NCBI GenBank assembly: GCA_002070755.1 | Contig: MWDY01000054.1 | Location: 1 to 7,187 of the forward strand | Reading direction: 5' to 3' | DNA: 7,187 bases | DNA from: Spirochaetes bacterium ADurb.Bin110 | Lineage (GTDB): Bacteria; Spirochaetota; Spirochaetia; Treponematales; Rectinemataceae | In this document: positions 6,801 through 7,187 of the stretch, one piece after another | How positions within the stretch are numbered: position 1 is the stretch's first letter | Layout of the letters: the number at the start of each line of letters is the position of its first letter | Made by a program: the position numbers and the translations under genes | Notes under the pieces: generated by a model | The model's database searches: none | Seen by the model: only the letters and a program-made list of their open reading frames with translations | What the model was told of the DNA's origin: nothing

Positions 6801-6824
6801 CGGCCCATGCATTATTTCTTCAAT

Positions 6825-6842
6825 ATATTTTTTAAAAAATAT
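6825..6842. repeat. 18-base perfect A+T palindrome beside the right IS end
   Basis: ATA plus T6 then A6 plus TAT reads as a perfect palindrome centred between 6833 and 6834. It lies about 20 bases outside the proposed right end of the IS. It has no loop, so a DNA role (bending, binding site or preferred insertion target) is likelier than an RNA hairpin. In A+T-rich DNA a chance origin is also possible. Confidence 0.5.
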
Positions 6843-6922
6843 CCCCTTCCGCTTGCGCAAAAAGGAATTATTTTCTTGACCCCCTCAAGTCAACTGGAAA
6901 AGTACGGCAATCTGGTTTTTAA

Positions 6923-6941
6923 GCAACATCTCTGCTGTTGC
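6923..6941. repeat. Inverted repeat GCAACA/TGTTGC
   Basis: GCAACA (6923-6928) and TGTTGC (6936-6941) are perfect six-base arms around the loop TCTCTGC. There is no following T-tract. It lies about 50 bases upstream of the P1-peptidase -35 and could be a distal regulator site. Evidence is limited to the symmetry. Confidence 0.35.
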
Positions 6942-6968
6942 ATGTGATTTACCATTTCAGTTAGATTC

Positions 6969-6988
6969 TTTTTGCGGCAAAGCAAAAA
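6969..6988. promoter_or_regulatory. Perfect inverted repeat next to the P1-peptidase -35 (candidate operator)
   Basis: TTTTTGC (6969-6975) and GCAAAAA (6982-6988) are perfect seven-base arms with a six-base centre, GGCAAA. The right arm ends one base before the -35 TTGACA at 6990. That position suits binding by a dimeric activator or a -35-overlapping repressor. No regulator gene is in the window to match it with. Confidence 0.45.
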
Positions 6989-6989
6989 C

Positions 6990-7019
6990 TTGACAGAAAA
7001 AGCTATCATAAAATATGAT
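6990..7019 (+). promoter_or_regulatory. Sigma-70 promoter of the P1-family peptidase gene
   Basis: A perfect TTGACA (6990-6995) is followed after 18 bases by TATGAT (7014-7019), matching the -10 at five of six positions. Transcription would start near 7026, giving a leader of about 30 bases with the ribosome site at 7041-7045. This is the strongest promoter in the window. Confidence 0.7.
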
Positions 7020-7054
7020 TTTCAAATATTGATAAGATCGAGAGGTTTATAATC

Positions 7055-7187
7055 ATGCGAGATTCAATCACTGATGTTCCTGGTATCAGAGTAGGAAACG
7101 CTCAGGATAAGGAAAAAGCGCGAGGATGCACTGTTGTATTATGCGATAACGCAAAAACAGCTGGAGTCGATGTTAGAGGAGGCTCTC
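7055..7187 (+). CDS. P1-family peptidase (DmpA-like), N-terminal part, runs off the window
   Basis: Only the first 44 codons are present. The start reads ITDVPGIRVGNAQD (5-18), then CTVVLCD (25-31) and GVDVRGGS (37-44). These are the characteristic opening motifs of the P1/S58 peptidase family, whose members include the aminopeptidase DmpA and beta-peptidyl aminopeptidases. They are self-cleaving N-terminal nucleophile hydrolases, usually 320-380 residues long. The autocleavage site and nucleophile lie outside the window, so activity cannot be judged. The ATG has AGAGG (7041-7045) nine bases upstream, a slightly long spacing, and a strong promoter at 6990-7019. No signal peptide is evident. 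The insertion sequence lies directly upstream but leaves this promoter intact. Confidence 0.88.
   Translation, partial: MRDSITDVPGIRVGNAQDKEKARGCTVVLCDNAKTAGVDVRGGS

Larger units (their letters stand above)
4884..6807 (-). mobile_element. IS1634-family insertion sequence, approximate limits
   Basis: A single-gene element of roughly 1.9 kb, the size expected for the IS1634 family, lying in the region between the divergent hydrolase and P1-peptidase genes. The transposase is full length with its own promoter and ribosome site, so the element looks intact. The ends are not firmly resolved. The best candidate terminal inverted repeat pairs 4890-4917 with the reverse complement of 6779-6806, with 16 of 28 identities by hand. 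This is only suggestive, and its right arm overlaps the transposase promoter. I found no exact target duplication. Known IS1634 insertions can produce long, variable duplications, so diverged or distant copies are possible. Confidence 0.75.

Overview
The window is ordinary chromosomal DNA from an anaerobe-like bacterium of intermediate G+C: coding regions look close to half G+C and the intergenic stretches are clearly A+T-rich. Strong GGAGG-type ribosome sites and one clear TTG start fit a Gram-positive lineage. The IS1634-type transposase and the gene mix remind me of Coriobacteriia (Atopobium/Olsenella relatives), but that placement is a guess. No rRNA, tRNA, CRISPR array or phage module is visible.

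Left part (1-2469): the decayed 5' end of an MFS drug/metabolite exporter runs leftward. It diverges from a rightward pair: a threonine-synthase-like PLP enzyme (TTG start at 610) and a small FMN nitroreductase (1921), 57 bases apart and probably co-transcribed from a promoter at 528-556. The PLP enzyme keeps the catalytic motifs of the threonine synthase family but has lost all four cysteines of the N-terminal zinc ribbon seen in many relatives.

Middle part (2470-4928): a gene-poor 332-base stretch, then two leftward genes. They are peptide methionine sulfoxide reductase MsrA (2802-3353) and a lysophospholipase/monoacylglycerol-lipase-like alpha/beta hydrolase (3643-4557). Between them lies an imperfect tandem repeat of about 38 bases. 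The hydrolase leader carries two ATGCAT palindromes exactly 10 bases apart.

Right part (4884-7187): a complete, apparently intact IS1634-family insertion sequence encodes a leftward 607-residue DDE transposase with its own promoter. It sits in the divergent intergenic region between the hydrolase and a rightward P1-family (DmpA-like) peptidase gene, of which only the first 44 codons are in the window. That peptidase has a textbook sigma-70 promoter directly preceded by a perfect 7-base inverted repeat, a likely operator. The genes do not form an obvious new defence or biosynthetic system. The most noteworthy items are the cysteine-less threonine-synthase-like enzyme paired with a nitroreductase, the tandem repeat whose mismatches are all transitions, and the IS with unresolved ends.
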